From positions 38,697,473-38,761,472 of the forward strand of contig CM049319.1 of the NCBI GenBank assembly GCA_026874595.1: a DNA stretch of 64,000 nucleotides. The letters run 5' to 3'. Below, one piece after another: positions 23,974-35,394 of this stretch. The position numbers were made by a program, and so were the translations under genes. Below the pieces are notes generated by a model, which had not been told where the DNA came from, made no database searches, and saw only the letters and a list, made by a program, of their open reading frames with translations. How positions within the stretch are numbered: the stretch's first letter is position 1; each line of letters begins with the position of its first letter. The stretch comes from Sipunculus nudus. Lineage: Eukaryota > Annelida > Sipuncula > Golfingiida > Sipunculidae.

Positions 23974-24129
23974 CTGGGTGTGTTCCACAGTAATATCGGC
24001 TACGTAAGTTTCGAAGACTGTGGGTACGTAGACGTCAGGGAATTCGTCCCTGCTGAACACAATCATTAGGCAGGTCTTGCCACACTCCCCGTCACCGACC
24101 ACCACCAACTTTTTACGAGCTGTTGCCAT
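23974..24129 (-). CDS. RhoA-class GTPase, exon 1 (residues 1-52)
   Basis: First coding exon, giving [20 protein letters not shown] at the N-terminus. This is a Rho P-loop (GxxxxGKT, residues 12-19) in which position 15 is Glu instead of the Ala of RhoA. It continues through the Rho effector loop [13 protein letters not shown] (34-46), with Tyr34, Thr37, Phe39, Glu40 and Tyr42 conserved but Thr at position 41 where RhoA has Asn. The ATG at 24129 is preferred because it aligns with RhoA Met1 and sits in a good context (GCCATGG). The frame is open upstream to another ATG at 24174 that would add 15 residues ([15 protein letters not shown]). The exon ends with Gln52 at a consensus donor and joins exon 2 in phase 0. 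Confidence 0.95.
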
Positions 24130-24404
24130 GGCGCCCGAGCCTTGGTCATGTCGTTTTTTACGCAAGTTTGGCATCGTGTGCTGAATATAATTGACTGATC
24201 ACAGTGTGTCCAATTGATGAATTTGACAGCTTACACTTCTCTTCAGGTTAAGTAAACGTGAATCTGGGTTATGTTTGGGTTGATGACGATCTTACGGCTT
24301 TGGTGTCAAATGTAAAAGCCTATGTTACTCTTTTTGCTGTAAACTTTCCAACCAACTTCTCCCGATCAAGTTCTCCCCTGACACTGTACGTCAAATATAC
24401 ATGT

Positions 24405-24426
24405 GCGGGAAGTTTATATACTTATC
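24405..24426 (-). promoter_or_regulatory. Candidate Rho promoter TATA box
   Basis: On the minus strand, AAGTATATAAACTTCC (about 24409-24424) lies about 285 bp upstream of the preferred Rho ATG. That leaves room for a ~250-nt 5' UTR. It is a good TATA match, but an intron in the 5' UTR or a TATA-less start elsewhere cannot be excluded. Confidence 0.4.
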
Positions 24427-24429
24427 GGC

Positions 24430-25036
24430 TAGGGTGCTATTTTTAGCCAACGGGCATCCCGTGCTGTGATTGGTTTACGGCTGCTTACTAAGAGCGCACA
24501 GCAAACATTCAATATTAGGACCAGTTGGTGATAATTTAGGTACAATAGTTATGACAGAATATTAACGAATGTTTGTGAATGCACTGAATGACTTCATCGA
24601 ATATTTTCACCATTGTAGTACAACTCGTACCATGTAACAACAACAAAACGTGTACAGAAATTCCTGATCCAAAGCAACCGCTTGCATATTCATGACGCTA
24701 TTCACGTAACTACAGCCTATGAGTCCCGATAATCTAACATAAAGTTTTGTGGTTACAGCTGGGTTGGTCTTCATTTTGGTATATAGCCTGCGTATGAGTT
24801 GGAGCCCGCCAGGCCGTGGGAAGGAGACCTTGACGTGAATGTTTCCATTTCATTGAACGAGTGGAGAGTTAAGCAGGCCGCACACAGGACGGACGAGACG
24901 AGATCGGATCGGACCATACAGGACTGGTAATCCTGGAGAGTCCGCCGCAATCTTCCCCAGTCTAGTCGACTCCGGTCCTGGAGCGGTCGCACACAGAGCG
25001 GACAGGATCGGATTTTTAAAAAAAATAAGAATCGAA

Positions 25037-25045
<9 letters not shown>
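24430..25045. other. Upstream of Rho: no gene, imperfect direct repeat
   Basis: CCGCACACAGGACGGACGAG near 24880 and TCGCACACAGAGCGGACAGG near 24986 form a diverged direct repeat around a GATCGGA motif, possibly the end of a DNA transposon. No mate end was found. Confidence 0.4.

Positions 25046-25092
<47 letters not shown>
25046..25092. repeat. (AT)n microsatellite
   Basis: Near-pure AT dinucleotide run interrupted by one TTT. Confidence 0.95.
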
Positions 25093-25271
25093 CCATACAA
25101 AGATAATGGCACCACTGTCTGAGGTAATACTTAAATTTATAAATAAACCTGGGTATCTACAATCTATTTAATTTATGGTTTTTTCACCTGTCATCCTAAA
25201 TGACTAACATAAATCATGGTATTGTGCTATAACATATTTGCTTTGTATTAAATCACTCTAATTTAAGTTTT

Positions 25272-28200
25272 TAGCTCAGCTGACAATAAGTCATCTGAGC
25301 TATAGTCGTGGTCCATTGTCCGTCGTCCGTCCGTCTGTCCGTCCGTCCGTCCGTCTGTCCGGATGTCCGTCCGTAAGACTGGCACGTTTCGACACCGTTG
25401 GACCTACGAATCTGAAATTCGGCATACAGTTAGATGTCCCCAAAATCTACTACCATGCCGAAAATTGGGTCAATAGGACTTCGTTCCTTCGAGATATTTA
25501 GGAAAAACCTCAATTTTTTATTAGAAATCTATTTTCACACTTCAGGACTGCCTAATATCAAAACCACTCATCTGGTTTTCTTCATATTTACCATAAATAT
25601 TCCTCTATATAGTTCCTATGTACATGCCAGATATTAAGTCAGTATTATATAATTTAAAAAAGTTATGGGCCCAAACATAATGGACTTTGTAAAAAAATCA
25701 GGAAGATATTTGGTCACTTAAGACCAAAAGTGTTAAAGGTAGGGACTTTTTTCCAGTAATATGACTTAAATTAATTAAAATTTAATTGTAAACCAAAAAT
25801 TAGATCAAAATCTGTTAATTTTTTTTAAATATTGGCAAAAATATAAAATTGGTACCTTAAGTTTTGCCCAACTTTGGCCACGGCACGTTTTTTTCCTGTA
25901 AGTACTGTGGATTTAATTTTCACACCATGTATACATAAGGATTTAATCTGTTAAAATCTGAAATTTGAAAATAAAAGCTGCAAAATAAGGCTAGTTATTG
26001 AATTTTTTTAAGGCTCTTGTTGTATTCCCTTACATTGCCAAGCAGTCCACTTTGATGACTGTAGGTCATTCAGTGCACATCTCTATGCTCCCCAGGCTGT
26101 TGGCATAATTTTAGATGTGACCAAAATCTCCTACCATACCGAAAATTGGGTCATTAGGACTTCGTTCCTTCGAGATATTAAGGAAAAAAACTCCGTTTTC
26201 CATAAAAAAAAGTCATTGTTACACTTCAAGGCTGCCTAATATCAAAACCACTGATCTGTTTTTGATCGTATTTAGTATTCACATTCTTTTATACATTTTC
26301 TATGAACATACCAAAAATTAGGTCAGTATTGGGTATTATTTTAAAGTTATGGGCCAAAACATAATGCAATTTTTTTAAAAATCAGGAAATATATTTACTC
26401 ACCTAACATGAGAATTGCTGAACCTAGAGACTTTTTTTCAGGAATATAACTTTATTTAATCAAGATTCAATTGTTTACCCAAAATTAGATCTGATTTTTT
26501 GCAAATTTTTCAAGTTATTAGAATAAATAAAAAATCAATACCTTAAATTTTGTCCAACTTTGGCACTGTTGATTTAATTTTCACAGCATAAATACATAAG
26601 GATTTAATCTTTTAAAATCTGAAATTTCAAAGAAATTGATTGGAAAGAATAGATTTTATTCATGTTTTTATACACCATGTCTGTTGTTTACATCTAGCCC
26701 ACTTAGTAGTACAGCCTTCACTTGCATTATGTAACCCACCCCAGCCAGCTTGCCTTAGGTCAGCCTGGCCACTACCAGCAGGCTTCCCCTCTGCCCTGCA
26801 CTCCCCCCCCCCCCCAGATGGTGCATAAACTAGATGAATGTTATTATTTTCTGTATTTGATTCATTCTTATTCTAGGCTATGCTACATTTTAGATTTTGT
26901 ATTGTACCACCAGGGTTACAATGATTAAAGTGTACATTTAATTGTGTCCACAAAGTGGTGTATTGCTATGAAAGTGTGGATGTTCATCAGATAAGTAATT
27001 CCTTACTTCAGAAGAGTAAAAACTTCACCAGGTGTGAAATTGACTATTAATTCCAGTAATAATTTAAAACTGGGATAGTAATTAGCACAATGATATTGTT
27101 TGTCCCTCATTCAACCAACAGTGTGTATACTTTATTTGAAAAGATGTTTTATTTTATCACATTTACTTTTATTTTATTTTGGTGAATAAAATTAAGCATG
27201 TACTGAAACTCCTATGTGCAAAACGTTTTAATAGTGATTCAAGGAATATTCTTGTAGATGCCATGTTGTGGCATTATTTTCTTTTAAATTCAGTTTAAAC
27301 ATTTATGATTTAAAAATAATAAAATATATGTGTATGCATAATATGACCCAATATGAGCTACACTCTGGATATATGATGATTGCAACTTTTGCAACAATTC
27401 TAATATTTTAACTTATATTTTCAGTTTTTTACTCTAAATATATAATATGATTGCAACTTTTGCAACAATTCTAATATTTAAACTTATATTTTCAGGTTTT
27501 TTTTATTAAAAATTTATAAAACCTGTAAATAAAAAAATGATTCAGATAAAAACTTCTTAATGTAAAAAGTGGATATGCTTAAAAAAATGGGATTATATAT
27601 AAACTTAAATACATTATTCCCTTGAAAGTGAAATAAAGGTATTAGTCCATTCTGTCCACTTGCCTGTCCATCTGTAAATTTTCATATGCATCACAGTATC
27701 TCAAAATTTTACTGTTTTTCTTCATGACAGTCTTGTCAGAGTTTTAGTTTGCAATCATATATTTAGAACTTTACTATAACCAAGTAGGAGGGCCCCTTTC
27801 CTCTAAGCTTTTCATATTCTTATGTAAATGAAAAACATTACAATAGAATATTTCTACATCCACCTTCGTGCTGCCCTCACTTTTCCCTTCTCCGAACCCC
27901 ATCCCAAAGTCAGCCTCAGTAAGCAAGAACAAGATGAATCAGATATATTCATACTTTAATATTTTGTATAACTATTCGTCCATTATGTCATTATTGTGTA
28001 ATATGTAGACATAATGGGCATCACAATAATGTACCTTGTCAAGACTAAAGAGATATTGTGTCATACAGTCACAAATTCATAAATCACTTCATCAGCATAG
28101 TCAGTCATAACATCATATCTGTCAAATTGAAAGCTTGCAGACTACCATACACTTTAGATCCTTCAACAAATAGCCTTATCATCATTCTACTACTGCTTAT

Positions 28201-28475
28201 TACCGCTGTCATTGCATTCATATTTGCTCAAATATATCACAGTTTTCAACCCCTCCTAAATAAATAAAAAATTAACCACTGTATTTGACTCTATTAAGCC
28301 ATCAGTCAGGTAATTTCATTCATCATTTACTCACATATTACATTACATACCTTTATAATAGCCCAACATGTTTATGATATTAATAAGCTTTATCGACTCG
28401 ATATAGTATCACAGTGGAGAAACATTTATAGTCCAATCACGATCAGCTGAGCGCCGTGACCCATGGGTCCCTTGT
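25272..28475 (+). mobile_element. HINE/Helentron-like element, copy 2 (3.2 kb)
   Basis: The head AGCTCAGCTGAC-aataa-GTCATCTGAGCT is a 12-bp stem with one mismatch, followed by TATAG and a GTCCGTCC-rich microsatellite (25318-25375). The tail is TCAGCTGAGCGCCGTGAC and CCATGGGTCCCTTGTT, ending near 28475. Head GCTCAGCTGA and tail TCAGCTGAGC are inverted copies of each other, but only the tail is followed by the palindrome GACCCATGGGTC, so the ends are asymmetric. The interior has a duplicated ~684-bp block (CCGAAAATTGGGTCA at about 25456 and 26140). No transposase or Rep/helicase frame was found, so it is non-autonomous. Confidence 0.75.
27375..27500. repeat. 71-bp tandem duplication
   Basis: TGATTGCAACTTTTGCAACA and the following TTCTAATATTT...CTTATATTTTCAG occur twice in a row, near 27378 and 27449. 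It lies inside copy 2 of the HINE-like element. Confidence 0.85.
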
Positions 28476-28988
28476 TTTTATATAAATAGATAAATATATT
28501 TCATTACAATTCTACGGGTTTCATCATACTTAACTATCGAAATGATGGTCAACATAATTATATCTTTGTTTGTTATTTTTATACTAAATGGCAATAACAC
28601 GCGAATCTTTATGCTGTATTTAGATGATGTGAGCAACACTAACTTTTCTTTCAAGTATTTCCCTTTATAGCCAAAGGGTACACCAATCTCCATGTGTCAC
28701 CCTCGTAATTTTCGTATCTTAATTCACCATCTTCAAATGTGTACGTCTATCATGTGATTCATAGAGCTGCTCTCATTGGTCAATGATAAAGTCCCGATCC
28801 TGCATGGCTAGTCCTGACACCCCCGCAAACAGAGCGGACTCAAACGCAGCCTACTTTAGCCGACAACGGCGACGCAACGGATTTTCTTTTAAAGCCGGGT
28901 GCTCACTACCCGATTTTATCAAGCGACATTGTCGGGCGATTTTTTGGGTAGATTTTCTCAAAATCAACTTAAAATCGGCTCGATTTAG

Positions 28989-29267
28989 TTGGCCGATTTT
29001 CGGCGTCACATTTACCGACGCGCGTGTTCCCATCTGTCGATTATCGGCGAGAGGAGTCTGTCTCATTATGGCGATCTGATACTGAGCTTTCTAGCAGAAA
29101 GGAAATATGTGTTCGCTCTGTGGCTTATCCAGAGAGATATACTGTGTCGGAAGAGTGACCTGATGGTTAAACCTCGGCTTGAGAGAGGAGAGGAACTAGT
29201 GGCATATGAACAATACACTTGTATGCGAACTGAGACAGGAGGGTTGAACCATCCTTCCTCAACTTAA
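28989..29267 (+). pseudogene. Possible Harbinger transposase N-terminal remnant
   Basis: The open frame across 29040-29267 reads LSFLAERKYVFALWLIQRDI and later SDLMVKPRLERGEELVAYEQ. This resembles, loosely, the Arg-rich W-V-x-P...R-G-x-Y/F motif that precedes the DDE nuclease in Harbinger proteins. The catalytic domain is absent and the start codon of the frame lies in unrelated terminal repeat sequence. Its position inside an element with Harbinger-type TIR and TSD supports the reading, but the similarity is weak. Confidence 0.35.
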
Positions 29268-29286
29268 TGGTTTTCTCCGCATATCT

Positions 29287-29305
29287 CAGGGGCGGGTCCA
29301 GGATT
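29287..29305 (+). repeat. Single end of a CAGGGGCGG MITE
   Basis: CAGGGGCGGGTCCAGGATTT matches the termini of the MITEs at 60394-60576 and 63102-63398. No partner end was found nearby. Confidence 0.55.
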
Positions 29306-30756
29306 TAAGAAAACAGGGGTCCATCCCAGGAGCACAAAACGTAATGAAAGGTCCCCAGGTCCGGAAAATGTCCGAAAGGATTGGTCTCAAACCCTTAAAA
29401 CGACTGCGGCGGCTGATCTGCAGGATTTGGTAAAACCAAACATCCAGCATCAGGATACTACATTCAGAAGGGCTATTTCGCCAGACACGAACTCTAATTT
29501 AGAAAATGACATTCTATTGCATGTTTGTGTGATTTCTAGGATTTCATGTTTCTAGAAATTCAAAGAAGGTATATGTATTCTTCTGTCCTGTATAAACCAG
29601 CAAACACTTTATCATCCTTTTTCATTTGACTGCTACACACAACAAACGCCAACAGCAGCAGATATGTTGCGTGATTAGGTTTTAATTTTAATTATTAATT
29701 CCCGTAGCAAGTGATGATCAGTTATATATCTGACGACTCTCTGTTCTCTGTCAGATTAAATATATTAAAACGTATTAAAGCACAGCATCGCCAACAATGC
29801 CGCTGACTCCGTGAAAAAAAGTGTACCAGAGATCCGTTCACATGAACGCTTTTGCCTATTGGGTTACCTGTAAACATCAGGTATTGCTGCGTGCACTGGA
29901 CTGGATATTGCATCACTCTAAAGTTTTCGGCTATTCAATCATGTCTTCTCTCATTTCCAATTACTTGGGGCTTATATTTTTATTTATACACTTTCATCTT
30001 TGGCAACTTTGCTTTTGCTGACTTTAAGGAGAACCTGTGATAGGACAAAAAACTGTGATAGGACAAAAAACTATCTTAAGGAAAGAACTTTATAATGATA
30101 GTCGGAGATTACAAGCAGATATACAGTTGATTAATGCAATCCATGAGTTGTAAGTAATGAATTGTGTTATTGTTTCTTATACGCTTGAGTTAATTGTTCA
30201 GAGTAGCTCGTCAAACAATTGGAAGGATTGCTCAAACAGCCCAGCAATAAATAGGCGTTTGCAAACATAGACCTGTTCGTTCAGTCTTATGTTTTACAGA
30301 AACGTTCGCATATTGTAATTATATGAATTGATACTCCTTTATAATTATTAATAAATTGCAGGTCGTCTTAAAGGAATACATGAAATTTGAATCTTTACCA
30401 AAATCAGTCTTTAATTCTTTTTAAAATACAGAAATATTTCATTATACAATTTATACTTATTATGACTAATTGTGCTAATGTACAGAACGTGAACTCTGAC
30501 CATACATAAATAAACAAAATCGGCCGACTATGTCGCCAACATTGGCTCATTACACGATTTCGCTAATCGCCCGACTTTAATCGGCCGATTTTCTTTGACA
30601 GTGCCAGACTCTTCGCGACGGCGATTTTTCACGCCCACGCCGACAAAATCGCGTCGCTTGGGGTGTCACACTACACGACAATGTACCCCCGTCGGTACAT
30701 TGTCAGCCGATCCTATGAATCGGCCAATAAAATCGGTAAGTGAGCCGCCGGCTTAA

Positions 30757-31022
30757 GTCTATCGCTAATCGCTATGTGCCGATCACTGAATAGGCAGTTG
30801 AAGCATTTATGGTGGTGTATTGGAGACAGGGATATCGAGATCTAGAGCCCCTGAAGTATAAATATTTCAACGACCTCATACAGACTGAGCTTGCCTAACT
30901 TCAACAAATGGTGCATGGAATATTTTCTTGTATAGGGAGTAAAAGCGGTGAAAAACTAAACAAGAGTCCGTTGATGCTTTGTCAGTTGTTATGTAACGCT
31001 AATATTTTGAGTGAAACGTCTT
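30757..31022. other. Short intergenic stretch
   Basis: Nothing recognised. Confidence 0.5.
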
Positions 31023-31023
31023 C

Positions 31024-31079
<56 letters not shown>
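31023..31079. repeat. (AT)n microsatellite
   Basis: 57 bp of almost pure TA dinucleotides. Confidence 0.97.
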
Positions 31080-31081
<2 letters not shown>

Positions 31082-33139
31082 AGAGAAAGAATATTTTTAA
31101 CAGCCAAATTATTGATCAGCTTATTTCGGTATACTATGTATTATACACCACACTATTAATGCGGTACTCGATACGTGTTGTTGATACGCCTTTTGTTTCT
31201 TTGTTTACCATTTTCTTAAAATTCATTCATTTTATGTAAATTTGGTGGTTTGATTGATTTTGACATGCCCTACAGTGGAAGATGTCCACCCCTTTTTAGC
31301 TCAAAAAAGCTGTATTTTTTTTCAAAATTTTCGTTCTAGTGGGGCGTTTCTGCCGTGCATTTTAATCTGTGAATGTGAAAAATCAAACGGAGGCTGTCAT
31401 TGCGGGAACCAAAAGAGCCCGATATATCCGAAATGTTATAAGTCAAGTCAATGGCATAAATGTCAGGTGAAAGTCAGGTCTTAGGCCAGGCCGATCGAAT
31501 CCAGTTCCAAATCACAGTCCTTGAGTTTCGAATCATGGTAATTTTAATTAAAGTCCTACTCTTCGAAACCCGGGTCAACGTCAGACTCTTAGTGCATGTG
31601 CATGATTCTTATAAAAATATATATTTATATTATATACTAAAGGATTTAAATTGTTTAATGGGAATTTGAGTTAACCATATTTATTTTTATGTTCGTTCAC
31701 GTATTTTCTGTAATGTTTAATTATATGTAGTTCAGTATATGGATATGTAAAACTGGTAAAATATTCACATGAATTTACCGGCGATTTTCATTCAAATGTA
31801 TCTAGAAAGTGGCCTATGATAAATCCTTTCAAAGTAATCTGTTTCTCAGTTGTAGAATAACTGAAGGAGCAGGAGCATTATTAGTAAGGCCAGTTTAAAT
31901 GATTGCAAAGCCATATAGAGGGATCAAGAAAAAATTAACTGCAAATAATATAATTTTGATAGATTCAAAACTGAATGTAATGTAAAGATATTTAAATGCA
32001 TCTGTAATTCAAACCTGTCTTCTATCACATCGTGACATTTGTAAGGGAGGGTCATATATGAACCAGTAATTACATCCAACTGATCATATCAAAATTTACC
32101 TTGCGTTAAGTCACTATGAGGAGAAACAGACATTCTCAAGAGGCATAAATAATATATGTAGCCTTACTTATATCTATTTGTATAATAAATCCATCCACAT
32201 GCAGATCCATCAAACAATCCGTCTATCTTAATACTAATTCTTAAGACAATTTGAGTCTGCAGGTGTCGGGCATCTACAATCTTCGGAATAACTTACCCAT
32301 AAACTGACACCAAAATTTGATATCAGGTGTTCAGTATATATTCACTGTACTCTGCATGGAAACAATATATTTTCTCTTTATACTCCCACTGTAATGAAGG
32401 CCTAGAACATTTCCTAACTGTAAATATATAACTCTTGTGTTATTTCTTGTACAAATATGTAAACAATTAATTTGAATTATTTGAAACATTTTTATCAGAA
32501 CTCACACGGAAACCATTACCACACGCAACACCTCCCTTTTACACCAATCTCCGTTGTACTTCATTTGATTATATTAATGATACTAATTATATTCATCGAA
32601 GTTGGAGAAATACCCTTTCATTGTTTAAATGAAAATATGATATACATTTCTCAGATGTGTATAAAAATAGGCATTTTTTAAATACACTTAAAAGAATCGA
32701 AAGAAATTTCTGAAAAATGGCTGATTTTCCCGGCCAACTTTATGTATCTATAATTAAACATTACAGTTCAAAGAATGCATGAAGAAACGTAGAAGTATAC
32801 ACAATCTTAGATTCCCGTGTTAACACCTTTATTCAGTAAATATATGAATTTAAGGATTTGACACGAATTAAGACTCTCGACCCATTTGGTCAAAAAAAAG
32901 GGACTGGAGTAAGTCGACTTGAATTCGACTAGAGAATTACTTCGGAATGGCCAAGACTTTTCTACTGTTATTTTGAAACGTTCATTTTTCAGCACACCGG
33001 TTGACCTATGAGATAACCATCATGTATAGCATAGTTCTGTCGCATATTATTGTACCCAACATGATCAGAACTATCAGAACAGAGCCTATTATGAAGACTA
33101 AAAACGACAACGTTGGAAATAAAAGTGGCCTTGGGTTAC
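31080..33139. other. Intergenic stretch, no gene seen
   Basis: AT-rich; no frame with conserved-looking content and no bounded repeat. Confidence 0.5.
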
Positions 33140-33650
33140 AAAAAAAATCGGATTTTAGGGTTAAAATAGGTCAAATAATACAACTGACATCAAATATGAA
33201 TTTCTTGACCTGAGGGACCCAAGAATACATATACTGAATAGTACTGTAAGCACAATCATTGAAACAATTTTCAAAATGGTGGATTGCGTCAATTTTCGAT
33301 TTCGGGCTTTTCCAGGATTAAATCCGTCCTTTTGCGTGAGAGAGACAGATTGTCAAATTAATATACAGAAATCAGATCGATGGAGTCACGGACCATAATG
33401 ACAAGCCTGAGATAAATTAACTTTATAAGCTAAAAATAGTCGGTCATCTTAGATTTAAAGGTTAATATAGGTCAAATAACACATTTGACATTAAATATGA
33501 ATTCATCGACTTCCAAAAACCCAATAATCCATAGACTGAACAGTATTGAACAGTACCATAAAAAAATAAATTTCAATATTACGGATTGTGGCAATATTTG
33601 ACTTCCGGGCTTTCACGGATTCCGCAAACACTTTCACGAGGGACATCATC
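33140..33650. repeat. Diverged tandem duplication, about 300 bp
   Basis: Blocks near 33150-33310 and 33455-33620 share GGTCAAATAA(T/C)ACA, TGACATCAAATATGAATT, ACTGAATAGTA and GATT(G)(C/T)G(T/G)CAAT(A/T)TT. Identity is roughly 70-75% by eye. Confidence 0.6.
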
Positions 33651-34009
33651 GCTAATTTTTTTAATCTACCCCCAAGGAAGACAAATCCATGGACTGAGAA
33701 ACCAGCCTTCGTTCTCCACGGTCACGGAATTGCTCCAGATGACACAACGATGGATTAAGGCGCAATTTCGCTTGAAGTCCTTGGTGCCCACATACACGCA
33801 TACGAATAATTTATTTCCCGCATTCACAAATTGTTTGCCTTTTATAATCAGTTCGGCTAATTCCAATCAAAAGCCTTTGTTTTCGTTGATTTAAAAGACC
33901 CGATTCATGATGAATGTACGTGCCTCCAGGTGTGACGTGACAGGCAGTCACATGGGGTTCGCTCCCGATAACTGTTGTAATGGATGGTCATCTTTGTGTA
34001 CGTGATTAG

Positions 34010-34095
34010 CCCAGACAAACACGACTTTGTTAGGGCCCTCTAACTGAGTCAGTGATCTGGCCGTAATGTCAGAGGGCCGATCTGGCGCTAGTTCG
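34010..34095 (+). repeat. Dispersed repeat, copy 2
   Basis: GACAAACACGACTTTGTTAG and GGCCGTAATGTCAGAGGGCC match, in inverse orientation, the block at 3688-3775. Confidence 0.7.
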
Positions 34096-34099
34096 TGAT

Positions 34100-35394
34100 A
34101 GGACCTATTAATTAAGATAATACATTTTAGTATTACCAAAAGCTAGTGCGTCTCTACAACTGTTTTTGTACACGTTCTCTCCAGAAAATCATGGCCACAG
34201 AAAGCCCCAGAATGGGGAGCCATGGGGAGCCAGTCGCCCGCTAAAAAGAACATACCAAACACGCAAAGCACACAAATGTCTAACGTATTCAATATATCAT
34301 GCGTTTCTCCATCTATTATTACGATATTTGGATTTCCCGTGGACCTTGGCTAGCTTTTTTTCGGTTATAAATCGGTTGTGGCGCCACATATAACACCTAT
34401 AATGACACCTATAATGGAATTGTCTTGATTTATATTTTTCAGAATTGGTTTTACACTTAGCGCTGAATTGTTTTGGATGCTGTGTACCATTGTTAGACAC
34501 TAACTTAGGTTAGTGGCGCCGTCTATGTAGCATATGAGTAAGCAGTAAAGGCTCCTTTTTGATGTAGATCTGTTGTCCAGGTCTGGTATATTCGATGCCC
34601 GATATTTCCATTTAATCCTTCTGAAATTTGATTTCCTGTGCATTTGTCCAGCAATAGTCTTCAAGATAGACGGAGATAGCTTCTGATGTTTGGACGCTCT
34701 GAACATTTTCAAACCAGAAATCTCTGGCTCCAAAATCTGCCCTGTTCACCGGATCGAGTTCTGATACTTGAAATAATTTAAACAAGTTTACAGCCTTAGT
34801 GGACAGAAATAACTCTTGGCAGGTTTCTCACGCTGAAATATTTTTTGCAGTGACCTGTCCAAATAATTATGTACGTGTTGATGACCTGCAAGCCAAACAA
34901 TCAAGAAACAAGGTCTACACTGGTATACAAGTCTGTCATATCAACCCGCATTTTCCACAAATGTCAGCTTCAAATGCAAATTCATTTACACGGAGCTAAA
35001 TTTTTAAATATAACAAAAGCATAACATTGTTTAAATTAATCAGAAAGTTTATAATTAACTTAAATATATTAAGCTTTAATTCTCCAGCCTCTGAAAGCAT
35101 TTAAAATAAACATTTTCAACAAAGGAAGGTTGGTTTGATTTCCAGTTCCATATCACTTTGATCACTATCTCATTATGTACTAATCATTCCAGTAACTGGA
35201 TCCTCAATGACAGCTCTTTAATAAGACTAAGTTACTGTTTCAGTCTTCTTCACCAGCCAACAGTTATTACCAGTTCGCTTCAGTGCTTTAACTAAGTAGC
35301 CATCTTATACAAATTGTATCCAGGGGCTTCCCTCTGAATATCGATCTAGACTTGATAAATTTTTAGAGAAAAATAAGCAAAATTTAGACAAGTT
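34100..35394. other. Intergenic stretch, no gene seen
   Basis: No recognised domain on either strand; short frames only. Confidence 0.5.

Larger units (their letters stand above)
28893..30753 (+). mobile_element. Harbinger-like non-autonomous element (1.86 kb)
   Basis: Ends are AGCCGGGTGCTCACTACC at the left and, in reverse complement, AGCCGGCGGCTCACTTACC at the right. The trinucleotide TAA flanks both sides (28890-28892, 30754-30756), as expected for PIF/Harbinger TWA duplications. Subterminal CGGCCGATTTT motifs recur in both arms. The interior contains a fragment resembling a Harbinger nuclease N-terminus and a relic end of another MITE at 29287. Confidence 0.7.

Noticed and set aside
25316-25501. 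VRPSVRPSVRLSG-type protein
   Set aside because: Encoded by the GTCCGTCC microsatellite at the head of a HINE-like element.
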